NCBI RefSeq assembly: GCF_013377295.1
Contig: NZ_CP016180.1
Span: 1,178,001 to 1,242,000, forward strand
DNA length: 64,000 nt
Source: Pasteurella skyensis
GTDB lineage: Bacteria; Pseudomonadota; Gammaproteobacteria; Enterobacterales; Pasteurellaceae
Direction: 5' to 3'
A program made the position numbers and the translations under genes. Under the pieces are notes generated by a model. That model searched no databases. It was not told where the DNA came from and saw only the letters and a program-made list of their open reading frames with translations. How positions within the stretch are numbered: the first letter of the stretch is position 1; each line of letters opens with the position of its first letter. This document shows, in pieces, positions 18,969 to 27,300 of this stretch.

Positions 18969-19790
18969 TTATTGCTGCAATGAAAATTTTATCGGTACAG
19001 CTGTAATATGTAATACGCCTCCAGGTGGAGATGAATTCATCTTGGTTCTTTTTGCTGCTTTCATTGCTGCTCTATCAAAATTACGATTACCTGACGACTT
19101 CACAACTTTCACATCCACTACATTTCCTGATGAATTAACTGTAAATGCAATCGTCACAATCCCCTCTTTATACATTCTTTTCTCTCTAGTAGGGTAACTA
19201 CGCATTGCTTGACGTTGCAAAGCGCGTTGTAAGCGTGCTTTATACGCATTCACAATACCAGACGAAACCTTGCCTGATTGTACGGAATTACCATTTTTCG
19301 AACCGTTATTTCTACCCGCTTGATCTTGTTTGCCTTGATTGAATTTTGCTTTTTCAACCACACCTTTTCTAGCAACTTTACCGACTTCTTTAGCTTTAAT
19401 AGTTCTATGCTTTTTCTTTTTATGGCGCTTTTTAGGCTTTTTCTTTGGTTTCTTTTTAGGTTTAGGCTTTTTCTTCGGTTTTTCTTTCTTTTTCTCTTTT
19501 TTCTTCTCTAAAGGTTTTACTTTTTTTTCGGGTACGGGAACCGCAACTTTCTTTGGTTCAACAACTTCTTCAACGACTTTTTCAGGCTCAGGAGGTGGAG
19601 CTACTTCCGTTCTCACCGCAACCTGCTGTTGCTCTAAGCGAGCCGTCAACATTTCCATTGAAATACTCGTCACTTCACTTTCAACATAATTAACTGGATC
19701 AGCTGTTTTAATTGCAACAAAAATTGCTGCAAACACACCACCGTGTATCAAAAGTGAGGAGATAAAACCAATACGAGAATTATGCTTCAT
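18969..19790 (-). CDS. tonB: TonB energy-transducing protein
   Basis: 273-residue periplasmic-spanning protein that couples the proton motive force from ExbB/ExbD to outer-membrane iron and haem receptors. The N-terminal helix contains the key histidine (SSLLIHGG, His16). The linker (about 65-137) is Pro-Glu and then unusually Lys-rich. The C-terminal TonB domain starts at SYPTREKRMYKEG and has YKEGIVTIAFTVNSSG. The start overlaps the exbD stop by one base. It is co-regulated from the Fur-type promoter ahead of exbB. Confidence 0.95.
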   Translation of the reverse strand: MKHNSRIGFISSLLIHGGVFAAIFVAIKTADPVNYVESEVTSISMEMLTARLEQQQVAVRTEVAPPPEPEKVVEEVVEPKKVAVPVPEKKVKPLEKKKEKKKEKPKKKPKPKKKPKKKPKKRHKKKKHRTIKAKEVGKVARKGVVEKAKFNQGKQDQAGRNNGSKNGNSVQSGKVSSGIVNAYKARLQRALQRQAMRSYPTREKRMYKEGIVTIAFTVNSSGNVVDVKVVKSSGNRNFDRAAMKAAKRTKMNSSPPGGVLHITAVPIKFSLQQ

Positions 19791-20173
19791 TATTTTTGCT
19801 CTTTTTTCGTCACAATAGCTACATTTTTGATTTCATTTTTAGCAAGTAAATCGGTTAACTCCACAAACTTATCAAACGTTACCGCAGAATCAACTTTTAA
19901 CGTCACCTTTTGTGTTTTATCCCAAGTTTCCATTTCTTGTTCTAACTCTTCTTTAGTAATTAATTTATCATTAAAATAGAACTCATTTTTATCATTAATG
20001 GTCAATAACTTAGCAAGGTCATCTGCTTGAAATGTTGTGGTGGTACTAGCTTGAGGCACATTAACCTGTATTTTCCCTTGAGAGATAAATGAAGCTGTTA
20101 CTAACACAATAGCCAATAACACCAACATAATATCGATAAAAGGAATAATATTTATTTCATCAAACTTTTTCAT
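19790..20173 (-). CDS. exbD: Biopolymer transport protein ExbD
   Basis: 127 residues with a short cytoplasmic tail, one membrane helix (about 8-30) and a periplasmic domain. The proton-channel aspartate is in [14 protein letters not shown] (Asp14). It works with ExbB to energise TonB. It overlaps tonB by one base and lies about 50 nt after exbB. Confidence 0.96.
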   Translation of the reverse strand: MKKFDEINIIPFIDIMLVLLAIVLVTASFISQGKIQVNVPQASTTTTFQADDLAKLLTINDKNEFYFNDKLITKEELEQEMETWDKTQKVTLKVDSAVTFDKFVELTDLLAKNEIKNVAIVTKKEQK

Positions 20174-20210
20174 TATTTTCCTAAAATTTGTAAATTTTTA
20201 CGATCAAGTA

Positions 20211-20219
20211 ACCGCTTGT
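20211..20219 (-). other. Uptake signal sequence, extended
   Basis: Core ACAAGCGGT on the minus strand, with the downstream extension (AAAAATTTACAAATTT at about 20185-20200). It lies between exbB and exbD. Other exact cores in the window: 470-478, 15595-15603 (pepB), 39431-39439 (trpR), 49103-49111 (pheT), 53874-53882 (pit). Confidence 0.85.
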
Positions 20220-20224
20220 TTTCT

Positions 20225-20683
20225 TTAAGATGATTTTTTCTGCTGTGCTAACCACATCAATTTATTCGCATCCACTTTACGATTAAAACCGTTATAAAAC
20301 ATCATCGCAGGAATAGCGACTAAAATCCCCAATGCGGTTGCTTTTAGTGCTAAAGATAAACTCACCATAATCGAACCCGCATCTAAATCACCGCCAGCGT
20401 GTCCAAGATTATAGAAAGTTAATAAGATACCAATTACTGTACCCAACAAACCAATATAAGGCGCATTTGAGCCAATAGTTGAAATAGTAGTGAGGTTATG
20501 AGTTAAATCAATCTCCAACTCTTCAATAGTTGCATAGTCATTTACATCCACATTCTTATAAAACAGAATTCGCTCAATTACTTTCCAAACTAACACAATA
20601 CTCATTAAAACTAAGAGACCAAAAATAATGTAGTCACTGTTATAATGCAAAAATTGAAATAAAGATTCCATAAATATCCTCAA
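20225..20683 (-). CDS. exbB: TonB-system proton channel protein ExbB
   Basis: 152-residue MotA/TolQ/ExbB-family protein with three membrane helices. The family block [18 protein letters not shown] and the later [20 protein letters not shown] are clear. It is the first gene of exbB-exbD-tonB; the start at 20683 has the family-like N-terminus [20 protein letters not shown] second start four codons later (ATGGAATC) is nearly as plausible. Confidence 0.95.
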   Translation of the reverse strand: MRIFMESLFQFLHYNSDYIIFGLLVLMSIVLVWKVIERILFYKNVDVNDYATIEELEIDLTHNLTTISTIGSNAPYIGLLGTVIGILLTFYNLGHAGGDLDAGSIMVSLSLALKATALGILVAIPAMMFYNGFNRKVDANKLMWLAQQKKSS

Positions 20684-20709
20684 AATAAAAAAGAGTTATC
20701 AAGTAACTT

Positions 20710-20752
20710 TGATAACCGTTATCAATTATAATTGATCTAAGGACAATTTCAA
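20710..20752 (-). promoter_or_regulatory. exbB promoter with Fur-type palindromes
   Basis: On the minus strand TTGAAA (20752-20747) and TATAAT (20730-20725) are spaced 16 nt. Just after the -10 lies TGATAACCGTTATCA (20710-20724), a 7-1-7 palindrome differing from the Fur core TGATAATNATTATCA by one symmetric pair. A second perfect palindrome TCAATTATAATTGA (20722-20735) covers the -10. This predicts iron repression of exbBD-tonB. Confidence 0.82.
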
Positions 20753-20834
20753 TATTCTTAGCATAAAAAACTTAACTTTCTGTTAGACGGCTTTTACGTT
20801 AGAATAGGCACAAATTTACACTCACTTTTATTAT

Positions 20835-21158
20835 ATGAACAACTTTATTGAAATTAGTCCCCAACGAGCGTGGGAAAAAGTAAACACTGATAATGCCATT
20901 ATTGTCGATATTCGAAATACCATACATTACAACCATTCGTATCCTAAAACCGCCATCCACTTAAATAATCAAAATTGTCAAGAGTTTCTTAATAGTTGTG
21001 AATACGATCAACCTATTATGATCATCTGTTATCACGGCATCAGTAGTCGCAACACGGCGCAATTTTTTATTGAGCAAGGATTTGATGATATTTACAGCAT
21101 AACAGGGGGCTTTGAAGCATGGCAAAAGGCTGGGTTACCTATAGAAATGGGCTGTTAG
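20835..21158 (+). CDS. glpE: Thiosulfate sulfurtransferase GlpE
   Basis: 107-residue single-domain rhodanese that moves sulfane sulfur from thiosulfate to cyanide or thiols. The active-site loop is CYHGISS with Cys65, the same position as in E. coli GlpE. It stands alone between exbB (divergent) and pfkA. Confidence 0.94.
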   Translation: MNNFIEISPQRAWEKVNTDNAIIVDIRNTIHYNHSYPKTAIHLNNQNCQEFLNSCEYDQPIMIICYHGISSRNTAQFFIEQGFDDIYSITGGFEAWQKAGLPIEMGC

Positions 21159-21270
21159 AACAAAATTTCTACTAATTTCAACAATTTTTCCTAGAATCAA
21201 AGAAGCGAATAAGGTAACCTTTACGCCATTTCGTATTTTAATAAATTTAACACTATTTTAAGGATATTTT

Positions 21271-22236
21271 ATGATTAAAAAAATTGCAATTTTAACCAGT
21301 GGTGGTGATGCACCGGGTATGAATGCCGCAATTCGTGGGATTGTTCGTGCAGGACTAAAAGAAGGCCTAGAGGTCTATGGTATTACAGATGGCTATTATG
21401 GTTTATATCACGATCAAGTGATTAAGCTTGAACATCACTCTGTTGCAGATAAATTAAATCGAGGTGGCACATTCTTAGGTTCTGCTCGTTTTCCAGAATT
21501 TAAAGATCCAGAAGTGCGTAAACAAGCAGTCAAAACCTTAGAAAAGCATAATATTGATGCTTTGATTGTGATTGGTGGAGATGGATCTTATATGGGAGCT
21601 AAACTTATTACTGAAGAATTTGGTTACCCTTGTATTGGTTTACCAGGTACTATTGATAACGATATTCCAGGTACAGACTACTGTATCGGCTATCAAACTG
21701 CTTTAGAAACGGTATTAAGAGCAATTGACTATTTACGTGACACATCAACCTCACATCGTCGTATTTCACTGATAGAAATTATGGGACGTTACTGTGGCGA
21801 TTTAACCATTAACGCAGCAATTGCGGGTGGTTGTGATTATATTGTTACTGCAGAAAAAGAATTTGATAGAGAAGATCTTATCAGAAATATTGAAACAGAT
21901 CTAAATGAAGGAAAACGCCACGCAATTGTAGCTATTACAGAACATAAATGTGACGTGCACGAACTTGCAAAAGAGATCGAAGCAAGATTAGGCAATGAAA
22001 CTCGTGCAACTATTTTAGGACATATTCAACGAGGTGGTTCACCTTGTGCATTTGACCGTATTTTAGCCTCTCGTATGGGGGTTTATGCCATTGAATTATT
22101 ACTAGAAGGACACGCAGGACGTTGTGTAGGAATGCAAAGAGACAAGCTTGTACATCACGACATTATTGAAGCAATCACGACAATGAAACGTCCGTTTGAT
22201 GAAAAACTCTTTGAAGTAGCAAAAAAACTATTCTAA
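21271..22236 (+). CDS. pfkA: 6-phosphofructokinase, ATP-dependent
   Basis: Committed glycolytic enzyme of 321 residues (E. coli 320). The ATP loop [14 protein letters not shown] is at 10-23, and the substrate motifs [11 protein letters not shown] (about 124-134) and MGRYCGDL are intact. It is followed after 10 nt by a terminator hairpin. Confidence 0.98.
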   Translation: MIKKIAILTSGGDAPGMNAAIRGIVRAGLKEGLEVYGITDGYYGLYHDQVIKLEHHSVADKLNRGGTFLGSARFPEFKDPEVRKQAVKTLEKHNIDALIVIGGDGSYMGAKLITEEFGYPCIGLPGTIDNDIPGTDYCIGYQTALETVLRAIDYLRDTSTSHRRISLIEIMGRYCGDLTINAAIAGGCDYIVTAEKEFDREDLIRNIETDLNEGKRHAIVAITEHKCDVHELAKEIEARLGNETRATILGHIQRGGSPCAFDRILASRMGVYAIELLLEGHAGRCVGMQRDKLVHHDIIEAITTMKRPFDEKLFEVAKKLF

Positions 22237-22246
22237 TTATTTATTC

Positions 22247-22275
22247 AAGGCTGGCATTTGCTAGCCTTTATTTTT
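22247..22275 (+). terminator. Terminator after pfkA
   Basis: AAGGCT (22247-22252) pairs with AGCCTT (22263-22268) around a 10-nt loop that can extend the stem (GGC/GCT), followed by TATTTTT. Confidence 0.75.
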
Positions 22276-22285
22276 ATATAAGAAA

Positions 22286-23011
22286 ATGATAAAAGATAAA
22301 CCCGTTATTTCAAACCAATATGGTGCATTAGTGATGGCATTCGTACCACTTTTATATGGTATAAGCCTCACGCATTTCCATTTTATTTATATTTTCTTCA
22401 CGCTTTCTTGGCTATTTTTATATCTTTTTTCTTATCCATTTCTTGCGTTATTTCGTGGAAGTAAAATTAATAAAAAACCAACGGCTAGAAATAAAAAATG
22501 GGCAATAATTTATGCCATTATCAGTCTGATTTTTGCTCTTCCTGCTATTTTTTATCAGCCTCAAATTTTGCAATTTTTTATTCCAATGATACCGCTTATA
22601 TTCATCCAAATTTACTATACAAAACAAAAAGATGAACGTAATTTTATTAACGACATTACAGGCTATTTAATTTTCGGTATTGTGGGGATGGCAAGCTATT
22701 ATTTAACCACTCAACAATATAATATAGATATATTAATTCACCCAACTCTGTTTTTTATTGCCACAACTTTTTATGTTAAAAGCGTTGCTCGAGAGCGTAA
22801 AAATCCACGCTATCGAAAACTCAGCTTACAGTCGCATATTGTACTGATGATAGGTTATGCTTTATTTAGCTACTATTTTATCGCTTTTGCTTATTTATGT
22901 GGATTAATTCGTGCAATCATATTACCAAGAAAAAATCTTAATATTAAACAAATAGGAATGTGGGAATTTTTAATTATCACGATCTTTACGCTCTGTTTAA
23001 TCGCTTCATAA
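22286..23011 (+). CDS. YwiC-like family membrane protein
   Basis: 241 residues with about seven hydrophobic helices. The beginning [17 protein letters not shown] and the [14 protein letters not shown] block match the YwiC-like family, whose function is unknown. It starts 10 nt after the pfkA terminator and overlaps the rluE 3' end tail-to-tail by 6 nt. No ligand or partner can be deduced. Confidence 0.75.
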   Translation: MIKDKPVISNQYGALVMAFVPLLYGISLTHFHFIYIFFTLSWLFLYLFSYPFLALFRGSKINKKPTARNKKWAIIYAIISLIFALPAIFYQPQILQFFIPMIPLIFIQIYYTKQKDERNFINDITGYLIFGIVGMASYYLTTQQYNIDILIHPTLFFIATTFYVKSVARERKNPRYRKLSLQSHIVLMIGYALFSYYFIAFAYLCGLIRAIILPRKNLNIKQIGMWEFLIITIFTLCLIAS

Positions 23012-23689
23012 CTTCAACTGTTTAAATAATTGATGTTTTTCATCATCATTTAAAATGCGATATTCACCACTACCTAAACTATTCAACTTAAACTCACCTA
23101 AACCAACACGAATTAAACGTAGTGTAGGAAAACCAATATGAGCGGTCATTCGTCTTACTTGACGATTTTTGCCTTCTGTGATCGTTAATTCTATCCAGCT
23201 TGTTGGAATACTTTTACGTTCACGTATTTTAGGTGCATTTTGCCAATTAAATTCAGGTGGTTCAATATGTTTTACTTTTGCAACTTTAGTTAATCCATCT
23301 TTTAATATTACACCTTGCTGTAACTTCTCCAAATCGTCTAGCGAAGGTTCACCTTCCACTTGTACCCAATAGGTTTTTTCCTTCTCAAATTTAGGATTAG
23401 CTAAACGGTGCTGAATTTGTCCATTATTAGTTAACAATAGCAATCCCTCACTATCACGATCTAAGCGACCAACAGGATAAATATTTGCGATATCAATAAA
23501 ATCTTTTAATGTTTTACGTCCTGAATCATCACTAAATTGCGTTAACACATCATAAGGTTTGTTAAATAAAACTATTATTGTTTCTGCAAAAGAAGGTAAA
23601 GGTCTACGAGCCTTGATTTTAGTTGTAGCCTTAAGGTTAGTTTTAGCTTTTACTGAGCTAGATTTAAATTTTGGTTTAGTGGAGGTCAT
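23006..23689 (-). CDS. rluE: 23S rRNA pseudouridine synthase RluE
   Basis: Small RsuA/RluB/E/F-type synthase; E. coli RluE modifies U2457 of 23S rRNA. Catalytic Asp lies in [16 protein letters not shown], and the C-terminal [20 protein letters not shown] block is intact. Start ATG 23689 gives 227 residues with a basic N-terminal tail. The frame stays open upstream to 23842 only because it runs through the 4.5S RNA gene, so longer starts are rejected. Confidence 0.88.
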   Translation of the reverse strand: MTSTKPKFKSSSVKAKTNLKATTKIKARRPLPSFAETIIVLFNKPYDVLTQFSDDSGRKTLKDFIDIANIYPVGRLDRDSEGLLLLTNNGQIQHRLANPKFEKEKTYWVQVEGEPSLDDLEKLQQGVILKDGLTKVAKVKHIEPPEFNWQNAPKIRERKSIPTSWIELTITEGKNRQVRRMTAHIGFPTLRLIRVGLGEFKLNSLGSGEYRILNDDEKHQLFKQLKL

Positions 23690-23714
23690 TAAGATACTCA
23701 AAATGAGAGAAAAA

Positions 23715-23827
23715 GGGTGAGGGCATTCCCAGCAAACCCTCGGCACACGGAAAATCAATTCTGGCTGCTTTCTTCCGAACCTGACCAAGTAAACTGAACT
23801 CCATTGCGAGGCACCAAAAACGCCCTC
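23715..23827 (-). ncRNA. ffs: 4.5S RNA (signal recognition particle RNA)
   Basis: On the minus strand the segment reads like E. coli 4.5S RNA: GAGGGC at the 5' end pairs with GCCCTC near the 3' end, and the tetraloop region GGTCAGGTTCGGAAGAAAGC with the following AGCCAG is the universal SRP Ffh-binding hairpin. It ends in CACCC then TTTTT. About 113 nt, the usual size. It lies just upstream of rluE. The exact 5' end could differ by a base or two. Confidence 0.94.
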
Positions 23828-24002
23828 ATTGATTTGCATCACTTATAAAGCAACACAATAGTTGCGGATTATAAAGAAATTCTTCTTAAGAAACAAGTAG
23901 TAAACAAATCAAATTTGCAAATTTTTAGCACAATCTACCCGCTATGTTTTCTTTTATCTACAACACTAATCTCTAAACTGAGTCACTGGACTACCCAAAC
24001 AC

Positions 24003-24099
24003 CGGTCACTGAGCTTGTCGAAGTGTGAGGTGTTTGTGCACTGAATTAGTTTGGTGAACGCTTCTCTGCCCTTCAATATTTCGACAAGCTCAATAACCG
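24003..24099. repeat. Palindromic repeat unit A (GAGCYTGTCGAAG family)
   Basis: The arm CGGTCACTGAGCTTGTCGAA (24003-24022) is repeated inverted at 24080-24099 around a central segment. Units B, C and D upstream of the adhesin gene (31742-31831, 31868-31956, 32233-32321) have the same design and about 90-97 bp length. The gap 23830-24002 has a degenerate USS-like block near 23917-23945 and nothing else I recognise. Confidence 0.8.
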
Positions 24100-24143
24100 A
24101 GCTCAGGGAGCCGAAGCGAAGAATGCCGTTGAGTCATCAAAAA

Positions 24144-24180
24144 ACACCGCTTGCTGAGCCTGTCGAAGCATTAGGTGTCT
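24144..24180. repeat. Half unit of the GAGCYTGTCGAAG repeat
   Basis: Carries one arm only (TGAGCCTGTCGAAG at 24154-24167) with the flanking ACACC and GGTGT of the family; the matching second arm is absent. Confidence 0.6.
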
Positions 24181-24221
24181 ATACTCCGAACTCGTTCTGT
24201 AAACATTTTATTTTGCACCAT

Positions 24222-24252
24222 AAAAAAACACCCCTTCCAAATGAAAGGGGTG
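24222..24252 (-). terminator. Rho-independent terminator of the adhesin gene
   Basis: CACCCCTT and AAGGGGTG (24229-24252) form an 8-bp GC-rich stem; on the minus strand it is followed by seven T (24228-24222). Confidence 0.9.
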
Positions 24253-24369
24253 AGTGCTGTGGTGGTCAAGTGTTATTGAGAGAGAGGACTAGTAACCCTC
24301 AAGTTGTTCTCAACCACCACCTGCTAGGTTGGACTGGAAGAGAGAACTCCTCTTCCGCCCTGTGTTACA
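24253..24369 (-). other. Structured 3' untranslated region of the adhesin gene
   Basis: Between the adhesin stop and its terminator the minus strand can fold into GGAAGAG/CTCTTCC (7 bp) and a larger branched element closed by GTGGTGG/CCACCAC with TTGAG/CTCAA and GAGG/CCTC inside. No protein is evident. It may protect the mRNA or be released as a small RNA. Confidence 0.5.
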
Positions 24370-27300
24370 TTACCATTGGTAGCCAACACCGACACCAATA
24401 CCAAATTTCTTCTCAGTATTCGCGTTAATGTTTCCTTTGATAATCCATTTTCCATTGTCAGAGATAGAAGACAATCCTACGGCCATTGAGCTCGCTTTGT
24501 CATAGCTCGCGCCCGCTAATGACACCATACTCTTACCTGGGACATAAGCCTGTGGTAAGCTGGCTGATGCCATCGCACTCGCAGTACCGCCGCTTGCGGC
24601 TTTTTCTACACTGTCAATACGGGTAGAGAGTGACTCTTCCACTTTCGCTAATTGAGACACATTCACGGCATCCGTTGGTGCAGTACCGGCTTTAATATTG
24701 TGGATTTGGTTTCCACCCATATTAATATTGACATCCGCACCTTCTTTCACTGTTAAACCGGATTGGTTTAAGGTGATATTGCCTACAGTGACTTTATCGA
24801 CTTTGATTTCAGGTGTGGTGGAAATAACCAGCTGTTTATCATTGCCGTTCATCACCGTTTTGGCATTAAGGTTTTTACCGACTTTGATGCTTAAGGCACC
24901 CTTGTTGCTCACGACTTCCTCTTTTGAGAGATTATCCTTGTCTAATACAACATCGTCTGTTACAGCAACCTTGATTTCAGCACCATTGCCTCCATTGCCG
25001 TTGCCTGCATCGCCTTTGTCACCTTTGTCACCTTTATCGCCTTTATCACCCTTGTCACCTTTTGCGCCTTTTAAAGCAGCTAAGAAGTCATCTTGTGTTT
25101 TAGCGTCGTTACCTGGTTGTGCTTTCCAAACCTCATAAGCAGATTGACCATCGGCGCCATTCGCACCAGCGGCACCGTCATCACCTTTCGCACCTTTAAA
25201 GTCAGGGTCATTTTTCAATGCATCCTTATCTAAAGTGATATGAGCGATTTGTTTACCGTCTTTGCTTTGTTGTTTTTCCACTTTTAAGCCATCACCAAAG
25301 TCAAAGGCAAGTTTACTTAAGTCAAATTGTTCTTCAGTATTACCCTGTTTATAATTTGCTCCCGTACCCGTGCTACCACTAAAGAAGCTAATGGTTGACA
25401 ATATTGCATCTTTCCATTTATCAACATCAATACCTTGACCCTTGTTCAGTGCTTTTAACTGTTTGTAGTTAACCGCATCGGTATCTGCTGTGGCATCGCC
25501 TAAATGGGTGATTCTGCCCCCATTGACTGATACGCTATTCTCTGTATCACTTAATGTCAGTTTTCCACCACCTGCTGTGTTAGTAATTGACGAAATACCC
25601 GTGAGCTCTTTTGCTAATTTAATCGCTAAACCGTTCGTACCATCATTAACCACACCAATGTTGTTATCAGTGAGTTTATCGGCCGCTGTTACGCCACCTT
25701 TAATATTTAAGGTGTCATTGAGCTTACGGGTGACTTTATCACCCACATCACCTTTAAACACTAAGCCATCATCCATTGTCGCAACAGTATGGGTGTCTCC
25801 ACCTTCATCTTCGTAAATAATACGGGTTAAGCTGTCTCCATCCTTACCATCAACACCCGCTCTACCATTAACCACTTTGATGTCGGCTGAAACAGCTTTT
25901 TTATCTTTACCGTCGATTCCATCGTGCCCATTAAGTCCGATTATACCGTTAGTGCCATTGGCACCGTCTTTTCCTTTAACGGTAATGCCGTCTTTTCCAC
26001 TTAAACCGATTGAGCCATCTTTGCCATCTTCGCCTTTAATAGAAATCCCATTGTTTCCGTTGATACCCACTTCACCTTTATCACCTTTAACTGAAATACC
26101 GTCTATTCCGTCAATGCCAACGCCATCTTTGCCGTCTTTACCCGCAATACCGATACCCTCAACACCTTGCAGTTGTTTCGCCAGTTTGATTTCTAACTTG
26201 CCATCTGTGGTATCTACAAAGAGGTTATCTGCTGCAAAGTCAGAGTCTTTCGTTAAGTTCTTCGCAGGGTCTGTGCCTTTCTGTCCTTCAACCACTAAGG
26301 TTCCACCTGCAACCACTGCAACTTCATCTGCGGTATTACCTGTGAATTTCAGTCCTGCACCTGCATTAACAACCGCGGTTTCAACTGCTTTTAACTGTTT
26401 GTAGTTAACTGCATCAGTCTCTGCTGTGGCATCCCCTACATTGGTAATTCTCTTACCACCTGCATTCACACCTTCAGTAGAGATGGAAACAATATCATTT
26501 CCTTTCGCTGCACCAAATACGATTGAATCTAAAGCTGTTAACTCTTTTGCCAGTTTAATCGCTAAACCATTCGTACCATCGTTAATGACACCAATGTTGT
26601 TATCAGTCAGTTTGTTCTCATCGGTTACACCACCTTTAATATTTAAGGTGTCATTGAGCTTACGGGTGACTTTATCACCTGAATCACCTTTGAACACTAA
26701 GCCATCATCCATTGTGGCAACAGTATGGGTGTCTCCTGCTTCATCTTCGTAAATAATACGGGTTAAGCTGTCTCCATCCTTACCATCAACACCCGGTCTA
26801 CCATTAACCACTTTGATGTCGGCTGAAACAGCTTTTTTATCTTTACCGTCGATTCCATCGTGCCCATTAAGCCCGATTACACCGTTGGTGCCATTGGCAC
26901 CGTCTTCACCTTTGATAGTAACGCCGTCTTTACCGTCTTTGCCTTTCACCGTAATACCGTCTTTTCCGTCAATGCCGACACCATTTTTGCCGTCTTTACC
27001 GTCAACGCCGATATAACCGTCTTTTCCGTCTTTAGGTTTTCCTATACCACCCACCGCTGTATCAACATAAGCTTTAACGGCTTTCTCTTGAACAAGCTGA
27101 GTGGTGTCGCCCGTAATTTCACCTTTACCTACTTTCGAACCTAAGGTCGCTTTCGCTGCCTCATCACCAATATTCGAACCGTCTATTTTTAAGTAGGTAG
27201 TAGCAAGGTCTGTGGTACCTGTTATTTCTTTGATTTTATCTACATCTAAACCCAGGGTGTATTTCGCCCCTTTGCTGGCGGTTGCCGCTGTTGTATCAAG

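Noticed and set aside
24051-24428. 125-codon plus-strand frame downstream of the adhesin
   Set aside because: It runs through the palindromic repeats, the terminator and the 3' end of the adhesin, so it is a chance frame.
25011-25064. Short regular repeats that might suggest a CRISPR-like array
   Set aside because: They are 9-bp in-frame coding repeats without spacers.
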